A stretch of 6,752 nucleotides of DNA, taken from an uncultured Clostridia bacterium. GTDB taxonomy: Bacteria; Bacillota; Clostridia; TANB77; CAG-508. The stretch lies in the NCBI GenBank assembly GCA_948505485.1, contig CAOPQH010000078.1, positions 1 through 6,752 on the forward strand, given 5' to 3'. The notes beneath the pieces were generated by a model that saw nothing but the letters and a program-made list of their open reading frames with translations, was not told the DNA's origin and made no database searches. This document shows, in pieces, positions 1 through 6,435 of the stretch. The position numbers and the translations under genes were made by a program. How positions within the stretch are numbered: the stretch's first letter is position 1; each line of letters begins with the position of its first letter.

Positions 1-7
1 AAAACGT

Positions 8-71
8 CCTATACACAGGTAGCTTGGCGACTAATTTTAATACAACCTATTGATAGGTAGCTTGGCGACTA
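8..71. repeat. Two copies of a 26-bp direct repeat, 38-bp period
   Basis: Positions 8-33 and 46-71 align without gaps as CCTAT, four variable bases, then AGGTAGCTTGGCGACTA. They differ at only three positions, all in the variable spacer. The units are richer in G+C than the surrounding sequence. Each unit can fold in minus-strand RNA: copy 2 as ACCUA-UCAA-UAGGU (45-58) and copy 1 as CCUG-UGUA-UAGG with a G-U closing pair, so the short hairpin survives although the loop differs. Copy 2 contains the stop codon of mfd (69-71), so in the mfd transcript both copies lie at the very start of the 3' untranslated region. The left edge of the window may cut a longer array. The copy 1 hairpin is followed by ACGTTTT on the minus strand, which is too weak to call as a terminator. 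I do not recognise the family. Confidence 0.8.
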
Positions 72-3000
72 TAAAGTAATAAATTTTAAAAACTCCTGAA
101 TCTCATTCAATATTCCCTTATCCTCAGTAGAAACCAAATTAAGCTTAACAGTCGGTTTTAATCCAGGAGAAAATCTAATCCTATCACCATACTTATCTAC
201 TAACTTACTAATATCAACTTGACACTTGTCATTTTCAAATATGAATAATACAGAACTATTCTTGCTTGCGATTTTCTCTAAACCAAGATTTTTGCTCAAT
301 ACTTTTATTCTTGCTATCTCTAAAAGATTTTCTATCTCTTTAGATATATTCCCAAACCTATCTATTATCTCATCAGTAACATCTTGTATATCTTCTTCAC
401 TTTTACATAAAGCAATATTTTGATAAACCTCAATTTTCTGAGAAGAATCACTTATATATTCATCTGGTATATAACTTGTAATATTTAATTCTATTTGTAA
501 ATCCTTTTCTTCTTCTACTTTTATACCTTTCATTTCTTTTATTACTTGATTTAATAAATCACAATAAGTATCATATCCTACTTGTTCTAAATGACCATGT
601 TGTATTTCTCCTAAAAGACTTCCAGCTCCTCTTATTTCTAAGTCTCTCATTGCTATTTTAAATCCTGATCCAAACTCAGTAAATTCTTTTATCGCTTTTA
701 ATCTTTTATCCGCTTCTTCTGATAATAGTTTGTCTCTTTTGTATGTAATATATGCATAACCTTGTCTTTCTGCCCTACCAACTCTACCTCTTATCTGATA
801 TAATTGTGCTAATCCCATTCTATCTGCATTTTCTACTATTATAGTATTTGCATTTGGTATATCTATACCTGATTCTAATATTGTTGTACACACTAATACA
901 TCTATTTTTTGTTCAACAAAATCCTTCATTATATCTTCAATCTGCTTTCCACTCATTCTTCCATGAGCAAATGCTACATTGGCCTCTGGTACTAATTCTG
1001 ATATTTCATCAGCTTTTCCTATAATTCTTTCTACATTATTAAAAATATAAAATACTTGACCATTTCTTTCTAACTCTTTTGTAATTGCTTCTTTTGTCAC
1101 TTCTTCATCATATTCTAATACATAAGTTTGAACTGTTTTTCTGTTTTGTGGTGGCTCATATATAACAGACATATCTCTTACACCAACTACAGACATATGC
1201 AAAGTTCTAGGAATTGGAGTAGCTGTCATTGTTAATACATCTATATTGTTTTTATACTGTTTTATTTTTTCTTTATCTTTTACCCCAAATCTATGCTCTT
1301 CGTCTATTATTAACAATCCTAGGTCCTTAAATTCAACATCTTTACTTAATATTCTATGTGTTCCAATTACAATATCTATTTCTCCAAGTTTCAATTTTTT
1401 TACTATCTCTCTTTGTTCTTTTGCTGTTTTAAATCTATTTAATAATTCTACTCGTATTGGAAATTCTCCCATTCTCTCTTTAAAACTTTGATATTGTTGA
1501 TCTGCTAATACTGTTGTAGGAACTAGATATGCTACTTGCTTTTGATCCATTACAGCTTTAAATGCAGCTCTTATTGCCACTTCTGTTTTTCCATAGCCTA
1601 CATCACCACATAAAAGTCTATCCATTGGTTTTTCTTGCTCCATATCATTTTTTACTTCTTGTATACACCTTAATTGATCATCTGTTTCTACATATGGAAA
1701 ATTATCTTCAAATTGACTCTGCCATGGTGTATCTTTAGTAAAAGCAAACCCTTTTACTTTTTCCCTTTTTGCATATAATTCTATAAGTTCTTTTGCTACT
1801 TCTCTTAAATTATTTTTTACTTTAGATTTAGTGTTTAACCAGTCTTTTCCTCCCATTTTGTTTATTTTTGGTACACTTTCTCCGCCACCAATATATTTTC
1901 TTATGCTATCTAACTGGTTTGTTGGAATATATAAAATATCATTTCCCTTATATTTAATTTTTATATAGTCTTTTGTTATATTTTCAGTTGTTATTGTATT
2001 TACACCTACAAACATACCAATTCCATGATATTTATGAACAACATAATCTCCTATCTCTAAATCTGCAAATACAACCTTTTGTCCTTCTCTAAATTCATTA
2101 TTTACATGTTTTCTCTTTTTCTTTTCACCTTCAACTAAATCTTCTGCTACTATTACTAATTGATTTGTATCATAATTTTCAAAACCTGTACTTAAATTTC
2201 CTACAGTTACAACTACTATATTTTCCGTATTTTTAGCAATTATTGTTTGATTTAATGTTTCTTCATATCTATTTAATATTTCCTCTTTATTTAACAATTC
2301 TACTAATTTTTTTGCTTTTTCTTTTGTAGCTGTTAAAACATATATATGCTTTTTTTCTACTTGTGCTTTTCTTAAATTCTCAAATAAATTTGATATTTCA
2401 CTTTTAAAATAATTTACTTCTCTATATTCAAAATTATATTTTTCCACTTGTTTTTTTACTGTTATATCTTGTTTTTCAATATAGACTAATTTTTTATTTG
2501 ATAGCTTTTCATCTATTTTAGAATAACTCAAAAAATTATCAAGTGCTTGTGGAATAGTTTTTTCTTTTTCTAATAATGATTTTTTTACATTTTCTATATC
2601 TTTTTCTATATTTAATGCTCTTTGTATAATTTTGTTTTCTTCATCTAAAAATACTATATTATCATTTTTTAAATATTCTAATACAGTTGCTGAATTAGAA
2701 TAAAAGCAATTAAAATATTTATCAATTTTACTTATATAATTTCCTGATTTTATTAATTCTATGTCTTGTTCAATATTTTCTTTGTTTTTATTAGTTTTTA
2801 ATTTTTCTATACTACTACAAACTTCTTCTAAACTCTTTTCTAGCACATATTCATTTGCTGGATATACACGAACTTTTTCTAAATTTTCTGTGGACCTTTG
2901 AGTTACTATATTAAAATATCTTATTGAATCAACTTCATCTCCCCAAAACTCTATCCTTATACCTATATCTTTATTTGTTGATATGTCTACTATGTCTCCT

Positions 3001-3524
3001 CTTATACTAAATTGTCCTCTTCCTTCTATTAGTTCTGTTCTACAATATCCTAAATCAACTAATTTTTGCTTTAATTCTTCTTGATTAACTTCATCCCCAA
3101 GTTTTAGTTTTATTATATTTTTGTATAAAGTATCTTTTTTAATTATTTTTTGCATTACTGCTTCTATTGTTGTAACTAAAATATTATTTTTATTTTCATA
3201 TATTGTATTTAATGCTTCTATTCTTTCATATGGTAACTCTTTACTTTCTGCAATGTAGTCATAAGTTACTATTTCTTTTTTAGGCAAAAACGTTACTTTA
3301 TCTGAAAAGTATTTTAAATTATTTACTAAGTTTTTTGCCTGTATTTCATTGTATGTTATTAAGCAAATTTTCTTTTTACTAAATCCATTTATTGCTGATA
3401 TTATTTGTGTTTTCCCCACGTCAGATAAACCCGATATTGATATTGGGCCTTTTTTATTTTCTATATTTTTTACTAATTCGCAAAATTTTGAATTTTTTCC
3501 TAGTTCTCCTAAAATGGTGTTCAT
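69..3524 (-). CDS. mfd: Transcription-repair coupling factor Mfd (complete)
   Basis: Mfd is a cytoplasmic ATP-driven DNA translocase that pushes RNA polymerase stalled at lesions off the template and recruits UvrA to start nucleotide excision repair. At 1151 residues it has full family length. The domain order is a UvrB-like N-terminal module (about 1-350), a linker, the RNA-polymerase-interacting domain (about 480-565, with GDYVVHKYHGIG from 492), and a RecG-like helicase core. The core shows Walker A GDVGYGKT (640-647, K646), the DEEH box (741-744), TATPIPRT (767-774), motif VI QIRGRVGR (910-917) and the TRG translocation region (about 930-990). A C-terminal regulatory domain follows and ends at TAG (69-71). 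The ATG at 3522-3524 has AAGGAG ten bases upstream. The gene is transcribed alone, away from the small plus-strand gene. Oddity: the UvrB-like module, normally without ATPase motifs, reads GLSDVGKT at 32-39, a formal GxxxxGKT match, and has LDEEN at 293-297. The family assignment is certain; ATP binding at that second site is not. Confidence 0.98.
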   Translation of the reverse strand: MNTILGELGKNSKFCELVKNIENKKGPISISGLSDVGKTQIISAINGFSKKKICLITYNEIQAKNLVNNLKYFSDKVTFLPKKEIVTYDYIAESKELPYERIEALNTIYENKNNILVTTIEAVMQKIIKKDTLYKNIIKLKLGDEVNQEELKQKLVDLGYCRTELIEGRGQFSIRGDIVDISTNKDIGIRIEFWGDEVDSIRYFNIVTQRSTENLEKVRVYPANEYVLEKSLEEVCSSIEKLKTNKNKENIEQDIELIKSGNYISKIDKYFNCFYSNSATVLEYLKNDNIVFLDEENKIIQRALNIEKDIENVKKSLLEKEKTIPQALDNFLSYSKIDEKLSNKKLVYIEKQDITVKKQVEKYNFEYREVNYFKSEISNLFENLRKAQVEKKHIYVLTATKEKAKKLVELLNKEEILNRYEETLNQTIIAKNTENIVVVTVGNLSTGFENYDTNQLVIVAEDLVEGEKKKRKHVNNEFREGQKVVFADLEIGDYVVHKYHGIGMFVGVNTITTENITKDYIKIKYKGNDILYIPTNQLDSIRKYIGGGESVPKINKMGGKDWLNTKSKVKNNLREVAKELIELYAKREKVKGFAFTKDTPWQSQFEDNFPYVETDDQLRCIQEVKNDMEQEKPMDRLLCGDVGYGKTEVAIRAAFKAVMDQKQVAYLVPTTVLADQQYQSFKERMGEFPIRVELLNRFKTAKEQREIVKKLKLGEIDIVIGTHRILSKDVEFKDLGLLIIDEEHRFGVKDKEKIKQYKNNIDVLTMTATPIPRTLHMSVVGVRDMSVIYEPPQNRKTVQTYVLEYDEEVTKEAITKELERNGQVFYIFNNVERIIGKADEISELVPEANVAFAHGRMSGKQIEDIMKDFVEQKIDVLVCTTILESGIDIPNANTIIVENADRMGLAQLYQIRGRVGRAERQGYAYITYKRDKLLSEEADKRLKAIKEFTEFGSGFKIAMRDLEIRGAGSLLGEIQHGHLEQVGYDTYCDLLNQVIKEMKGIKVEEEKDLQIELNITSYIPDEYISDSSQKIEVYQNIALCKSEEDIQDVTDEIIDRFGNISKEIENLLEIARIKVLSKNLGLEKIASKNSSVLFIFENDKCQVDISKLVDKYGDRIRFSPGLKPTVKLNLVSTEDKGILNEIQEFLKFITL

Positions 3525-3534
3525 TAATATTGTT

Positions 3535-3540
3535 CTCCTT
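3535..3540 (-). promoter_or_regulatory. Ribosome binding site of mfd
   Basis: AAGGAG is read on the minus strand, with a ten-base spacer to the ATG at 3524. It fixes the mfd start, since no better-placed upstream start codon exists. Confidence 0.8.
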
Positions 3541-3556
3541 TTTAGTGACTTTTTAT

Positions 3557-3585
3557 ATTATACTACTATTTCAGCAAAATTAAAA
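3557..3585 (-). promoter_or_regulatory. Candidate sigma-A promoter for mfd
   Basis: On the minus strand there is a perfect -10 TATAAT (3557-3562). Seventeen bases upstream, the -35 position holds only a poor match, TTTTAA (3580-3585). The predicted start is near 3550, giving a leader of about 25 bases that contains the AAGGAG site. The promoter lies back to back with the plus-strand promoter, with the two -35 boxes about six bases apart. The -10 is convincing; the -35 is weak and the sequence is AT-rich, so confidence is moderate. Confidence 0.5.
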
Positions 3586-3591
3586 GCGTTT

Positions 3592-3620
3592 TTGACAATT
3601 ATCACAAAACATGGTAAAAT
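3592..3620 (+). promoter_or_regulatory. Strong extended -10 sigma-A promoter for the 58-aa gene
   Basis: A perfect -35 TTGACA (3592-3597), an exact 17-base spacer and -10 TAAAAT (3615-3620) are present, and TGG directly before the -10 supplies an extended -10 TGn element (3612-3614). Transcription should begin near 3627, leaving a leader of about 39 bases before the ATG at 3666. This is the best promoter match in the window and argues that the small gene downstream is real and well transcribed. Confidence 0.85.
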
Positions 3621-3655
3621 AAAGTTATGTAACCCGTGGTTCAGTTTTATTTTAT

Positions 3656-3660
3656 GGAGG
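3656..3660 (+). promoter_or_regulatory. Ribosome binding site that sets the small gene's start
   Basis: GGAGG lies five bases before ATG 3666. A GTG at 3636 in the same frame would add ten residues. However, it has no ribosome binding site, lies only about nine bases from the predicted transcript start, and would place this GGAGG inside the coding region. The ATG at 3666 is therefore preferred. Confidence 0.8.
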
Positions 3661-3665
3661 TAGCT

Positions 3666-3842
3666 ATGAAAAAAATGACAATAGGAGAGCGGGTTCTTTG
3701 GATATTAAAGAAACTCGCTATAATTTTGTTAGCAATTTTAGGAGTAATCATCCTTTATGATATATTTTGTGCAGTAAATATTTTCATAAAGGTAGGGATG
3801 ATTCTCTTAGGGCTATTCATTTATGGAGTAGTAACCGGCTAA
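3666..3842 (+). CDS. Small two-helix membrane protein, 58 aa, function unknown
   Basis: I do not recognise a family. The 58-residue product starts with a short basic, amphipathic stretch (MKKMTIGERV to K16). It continues as two hydrophobic segments, about residues 17-37 and 39-56, interrupted by D32, N38 and K42, and ends TG. It would form a membrane hairpin with almost no soluble part. C35 is the only cysteine. The gene has its own near-consensus promoter, a GGAGG site and an intrinsic terminator, making a single-gene transcript of about 265 bases. It faces away from mfd and towards topB. Its codons include CGG, CTC, GGG, ACC and GGC, choices that stand out against the AT-ending codons of the neighbours. 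Possible roles are a small membrane regulator, a subunit of a larger complex, or a type I toxin-like peptide; none can be chosen from sequence. That it is a gene is well supported by its signals. Confidence 0.8.
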   Translation: MKKMTIGERVLWILKKLAIILLAILGVIILYDIFCAVNIFIKVGMILLGLFIYGVVTG

Positions 3843-3862
3843 CTTAAACCTCGTTTTAAAGA

Positions 3863-3891
3863 GGGCGTCCTAGAATAGGACCCCTTTTTTT
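3863..3891 (+). terminator. Intrinsic terminator of the small gene, possibly bidirectional
   Basis: The stem GGG-(C)-GTCCTA pairs with TAGGAC-CCC around a GAA loop: nine base pairs with one bulged C, followed by seven T (3885-3891). It begins 21 bases after the stop codon of the 58-aa gene. The last two T of the tract lie in the topB stop codon (minus-strand TAA, 3890-3892), so it also sits directly at the 3' end of the convergent topB transcript. Read on the minus strand the same hairpin is followed only by TCTTTAAAA, a poor U-tract, so termination of topB here is plausible but weaker. Confidence 0.88.
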
Positions 3892-5863
3892 AAAATTTAA
3901 CAACTAATTTATCAAATTTCGAATTAATATAATTCTCTAATTTTATCATAAATTCATCAGGTTTAATATCTTTTTTAGCAACCATCTCTAAACCCTTTTC
4001 CCAACTTGCTGTAAGTTCTGGATTTAATATGTCTGGCATAGACATTTTTACTACATCATATATTATTTCTCCTTTTGAAGTTGGTGTAATAATTTGAGTT
4101 TTTGAATTTATTTGTATATATTTTATTTTCTCTAATTTACTAATTATTCCTCCTCTTGTCGCACTTGTTCCAATTCCTGCACCTTTTATTTGTTCTCTTA
4201 ATTCTTCGTCTTCTATTAATTTGCCTGCATTTTCCATAGCAAGTATCATAGATCCTGAATTATATCTTGTTGGAGGAGATGTTTCAGCTTCTTTTGTCTC
4301 AAATTTTATTACTTTTATATTCTCTCCTTTTTTAAGACTTTTTAAAATTTCTAAATCTGTTTCTTTTTTATTTTCTTCACATTCTTCTTTTTTGTTTAAA
4401 CTTTCCACATTATTTGAATGTTCTGTGGATTTCTTTTCCTTTGAAATAGGTTTTAATATTTCTAAAAATCCTCTTTCAATACATACTTTTCCACTTGTGT
4501 AAAAAGTCTCATCTTCGACATTTATTGTAGCTTGTATTTTATTATATATAGCTGGCGGATAAAATATTGCTAAAAATCTTTTTACTATAAGTTTATAAAC
4601 ATCTTTTTGCAAACTTGGCAATTTATCATAATTTTCATATCCTTGCCCTGTTGGTGTGATTGCATAATGGTCTGTAATTTTACTATCATTTACATATTTT
4701 GTTTTTAATAAATTTGTTGAATATTTCTCGTCAACCATTTTTTTAATATATTTTTGAATTTCTTCATCTTTAAACCCTTTTGCTATTCCATTTAAGTTTT
4801 TAGAGATTTCTTTGGCAACTGCTGTTGAAAGGACTCTTGCATCTGTTCTTGGGTATGTAACTAGTTTTTTTTCATATAGATTTTGGATTATTTCTAATGT
4901 TTCATCAGGTTTTATTTTAAATCTTTTTGTGCATTCATTTTGAATTTCTGCTAAATTGAATAATAATGGAGCATTCTCCTTTTGTTTAGACTTTTTTAAT
5001 TCTTTAACTACTCCTTGCCTTCCTTCTAGGCTTTTTATAAATTTACTTGCATCATCTTCTTTTTTAAATCCTGTTTCATTATATAACTTTGGTGATTCAA
5101 ATACTTTTGACTTTTCATTTACTTTCCATTCTGCATTAAATGAACTTGTTTCATCTCCAAAGTTTCCCATTATCTTATAGTATTTTGTTTTTACAAAATT
5201 TCTAATTTCTCTTTCTCTTGATACTACCATTCCTAAAACACATGTCATTACTCTACCAACAGATATAGAAACTTTGTCTTCGTTAATTTTGTTTGCTACT
5301 CTTCTTCCGTAAATTATTGATAATAATCTTGAAAAATTTATTCCAATTAAATAGTCCTCTTTTGCTCTTAAATATGCAGAATCTGATAAACTGTTATATT
5401 CTTCCATATCTTTTGCTTCTTTTATTCCTCTTATTATTTCTTCTTCTGTTTGAGAATCAATCCATACTCTTTTCATCTTTGCCTTTGGATTAGGCTTAGC
5501 CATCATAAATACTAATCTTTGTATATATTCTCCTTCTCTTCCAGAGTCACCTGCATTATATATTTCTTCAACGTCTTCTCTTTGTAATAAACTTTTTACT
5601 ATATTGAACTGTTTTTCTGTATTAGGTAATATTTCGTATTTATATTCTTTTGGCATAAATGGTAATGTGTCTAGCCTCCAAAATTTTAGATTTTCATCAT
5701 ATTTTTCTGGATAACTCATTGTAACTAAATGACCTACGCACCATGTTATAATCCATTCATTTGATTCTAAATATCCATCTTTTCTAGTAGTATTTATTTT
5801 TAAAGCTTTTGCGAATTCCATTGCTACTGATGGTTTCTCTGTTATTAATAGCTTTTTGCCCAT
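3890..5863 (-). CDS. topB: DNA topoisomerase III (type IA), TopB
   Basis: This cytoplasmic type IA topoisomerase cuts one strand through a 5'-phosphotyrosine link and passes another through it, resolving replication and recombination intermediates. The 657-residue protein begins with a TOPRIM domain (about 1-150). That domain has ITEKPS with general acid/base E9, GHLVTM, and DSGREGE (106-112), in which the second metal-site Asp of DxD is Gly; Bacillus TopB, as I recall it, also reads DAGREGE. SVGRVMT (201-207) replaces the usual GRVQT. The nucleophile is Y337 in VTYPRTD. PPTRYNSG begins at 530 and GIGTSATR is at 563-570. A charged low-complexity linker fills about 474-512. The protein ends soon after NPELTASWE, with no cysteine-rich zinc-ribbon tail. 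The ATG at 5863 has AAGGA seven bases upstream and gives the expected N-terminus. It follows the HD remnant by 11 bases, so it is probably co-transcribed with it. The identity is firm; strand-passage activity is assumed from the conserved residues. Confidence 0.96.
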   Translation of the reverse strand: MGKKLLITEKPSVAMEFAKALKINTTRKDGYLESNEWIITWCVGHLVTMSYPEKYDENLKFWRLDTLPFMPKEYKYEILPNTEKQFNIVKSLLQREDVEEIYNAGDSGREGEYIQRLVFMMAKPNPKAKMKRVWIDSQTEEEIIRGIKEAKDMEEYNSLSDSAYLRAKEDYLIGINFSRLLSIIYGRRVANKINEDKVSISVGRVMTCVLGMVVSREREIRNFVKTKYYKIMGNFGDETSSFNAEWKVNEKSKVFESPKLYNETGFKKEDDASKFIKSLEGRQGVVKELKKSKQKENAPLLFNLAEIQNECTKRFKIKPDETLEIIQNLYEKKLVTYPRTDARVLSTAVAKEISKNLNGIAKGFKDEEIQKYIKKMVDEKYSTNLLKTKYVNDSKITDHYAITPTGQGYENYDKLPSLQKDVYKLIVKRFLAIFYPPAIYNKIQATINVEDETFYTSGKVCIERGFLEILKPISKEKKSTEHSNNVESLNKKEECEENKKETDLEILKSLKKGENIKVIKFETKEAETSPPTRYNSGSMILAMENAGKLIEDEELREQIKGAGIGTSATRGGIISKLEKIKYIQINSKTQIITPTSKGEIIYDVVKMSMPDILNPELTASWEKGLEMVAKKDIKPDEFMIKLENYINSKFDKLVVKF

Positions 5864-5870
5864 TTTATCA

Positions 5871-5875
5871 TCCTT
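5871..5875 (-). promoter_or_regulatory. Ribosome binding site of topB
   Basis: AAGGA is seven bases before the ATG at 5863. It overlaps by one base the final TAA of the HD-gene remnant (5875-5877), the arrangement expected if an intact upstream gene was once translationally close to topB. Confidence 0.75.
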
Positions 5876-6030
5876 TATTTTAGTTTTTCTTCTATGTATT
5901 TGTTTACGTCTTTTCTTATTTACATTACTCTTAGTGAATGCTCAATCTTTCTTGCTATATTTACATTTTGCACATCATATTTTTTTGTATAATTAATAAA
6001 TTCTTCTTTTGCCTTTTCTATATCTATCAT
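5875..6030 (-). pseudogene. Internally deleted HD-domain hydrolase gene (N- and C-terminal ends only)
   Basis: An ATG at 6028-6030, with a good AGAGGT site seven bases upstream, opens a 36-residue frame ending HSLRVM and then TAA (5920-5922). The N-terminus (MIDIEKAKEEF, a KKYDV stretch, then RKIEHSLRVM) resembles the start of HD-superfamily phosphohydrolases of Clostridia, where the His of HSxRV is the first metal ligand. Directly after the TAA, in the same frame, come 14 codons reading IRKDVNKYIEEKLK and a second TAA (5875-5877). In my memory this resembles the C-terminal tail of the same proteins. Everything between, including the HD dipeptide and later metal ligands, is missing, so the gene cannot encode an active hydrolase. 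It lies 18 bases after the HEPN gene and 11 before topB. A 36-residue peptide (5920-6030) could still be made. The family call rests on short matches recalled from memory. Confidence 0.6.
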
Positions 6031-6037
6031 TTTTATT

Positions 6038-6043
6038 ACCTCT
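6038..6043 (-). promoter_or_regulatory. Ribosome binding site of the HD remnant
   Basis: AGAGGT is seven bases before the ATG at 6030, inside the 18-base gap after the HEPN stop codon. Its preservation suggests the deletion is recent, or that the short peptide is still translated. Confidence 0.65.
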
Positions 6044-6048
6044 ATAAT

Positions 6049-6435
6049 TTATTTATCTTCAAAAAAATCTACCAACTTTTCTATTTCAAATATATATTCA
6101 TTTTTTATATTATTATAAACTTGCCTTGAAGCCTCTTCATCATATAAATGTGATAATGAATTTCTAGCAAGCATCATATTAATCCATATATCACCATTTT
6201 TAATTATATTATGAGCAAAGCTTTCTTTTATTACATCTCTTGGACTACCTATATTTGATGAAATTCCTAAATATTCTAAATAATCTTTTAATACTTTCCA
6301 AGCTAATTCAAATGTAAATTCATATCTATGTAGCGTTCCATCTATTATAATATTATTTTCTTCCTGTTGTAATGCTTCTTTTAATCTATTGGTTGCATTT
6401 ATCAAATCTTGTTTTCTTTCTTCAAATCTTTTCAT
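6049..6435 (-). CDS. HEPN-domain protein, HI0074 / nucleotidyltransferase substrate-binding family (HepT-like toxin)
   Basis: The 128-residue helical protein matches the HI0074 family: NATNRLKEAL near residue 13, HRYEFTFELAWKVLKDYLE (36-54), SPRDVIKE (64-71) and RNSLSHLYDE (91-100). The last contains RX4HXY, with R91, H96 and Y98, the HEPN ribonuclease signature. In the related HepT toxin of Shewanella these Arg and His residues cut RNA, and the Tyr is AMPylated by the partner MntA, which silences the toxin. The ATG (6433-6435) overlaps the stop codon of the transferase gene by one base, and its AAGGAG site lies inside that gene, so translation is coupled and the two proteins should be made together. 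The inferred role is the RNase toxin half of a HEPN/MNT toxin-antitoxin pair, possibly for stress or phage defence. HI0074 itself was first described only as a substrate-binding partner, so toxicity is not certain. Confidence 0.9.
   Translation of the reverse strand: MKRFEERKQDLINATNRLKEALQQEENNIIIDGTLHRYEFTFELAWKVLKDYLEYLGISSNIGSPRDVIKESFAHNIIKNGDIWINMMLARNSLSHLYDEEASRQVYNNIKNEYIFEIEKLVDFFEDK

Noticed and set aside
1..45. 3' end of a 5S rRNA, suggested by TCGCCAAGC on the minus strand
   Set aside because: The match is only a few bases, occurs twice in tandem, and nothing else of a 5S fold is present.
1..71. CRISPR array
   Set aside because: Only two copies are seen, with a 12-base gap between 26-bp units, far too short for spacers, and no cas genes are present.
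226..423. Plus-strand open frame within mfd
   Set aside because: It lies entirely antisense to the Mfd C-terminal domain, has no ribosome binding site and an unremarkable composition. The same holds for the plus-strand frames at 1246-1491, 3349-3663 and 3392-3583.
3627..3632. ATG-TAA start-stop at the 5' end of the small-gene transcript
   Set aside because: It has no ribosome binding site, and a two-codon match is expected by chance in AT-rich DNA.
3636..3665. GTG start adding ten residues to the small membrane protein
   Set aside because: It has no ribosome binding site, sits about nine bases from the predicted transcript start, and would bury the GGAGG site of the ATG at 3666.
3849..3864. 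CCTC...GAGG hairpin that could compete with the terminator stem as an attenuator
   Set aside because: It has only four base pairs with an eight-base loop, lies after the stop codon, and no regulated gene follows on that strand.
4221..4502. Plus-strand open frames opposite topB (also 4956-5180 and 5293-5493)
   Set aside because: These are antisense shadows of conserved TopB sequence, Phe/Leu/Ser-rich as expected from complementing Lys/Glu/Asn-rich codons, with no initiation signals.
5864..5922. Simple frameshift or sequencing error in the HD gene
   Set aside because: No reading frame in this stretch continues the HD fold. Only about 60 bases separate HSLRVM from topB, far too few for the missing catalytic region, so a deletion is needed.
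5938..6129. Plus-strand frame rich in Phe, Tyr and Ile
   Set aside because: It is the complement of AT-rich Lys/Asn codons of the HD remnant and HEPN gene and has no ribosome binding site.
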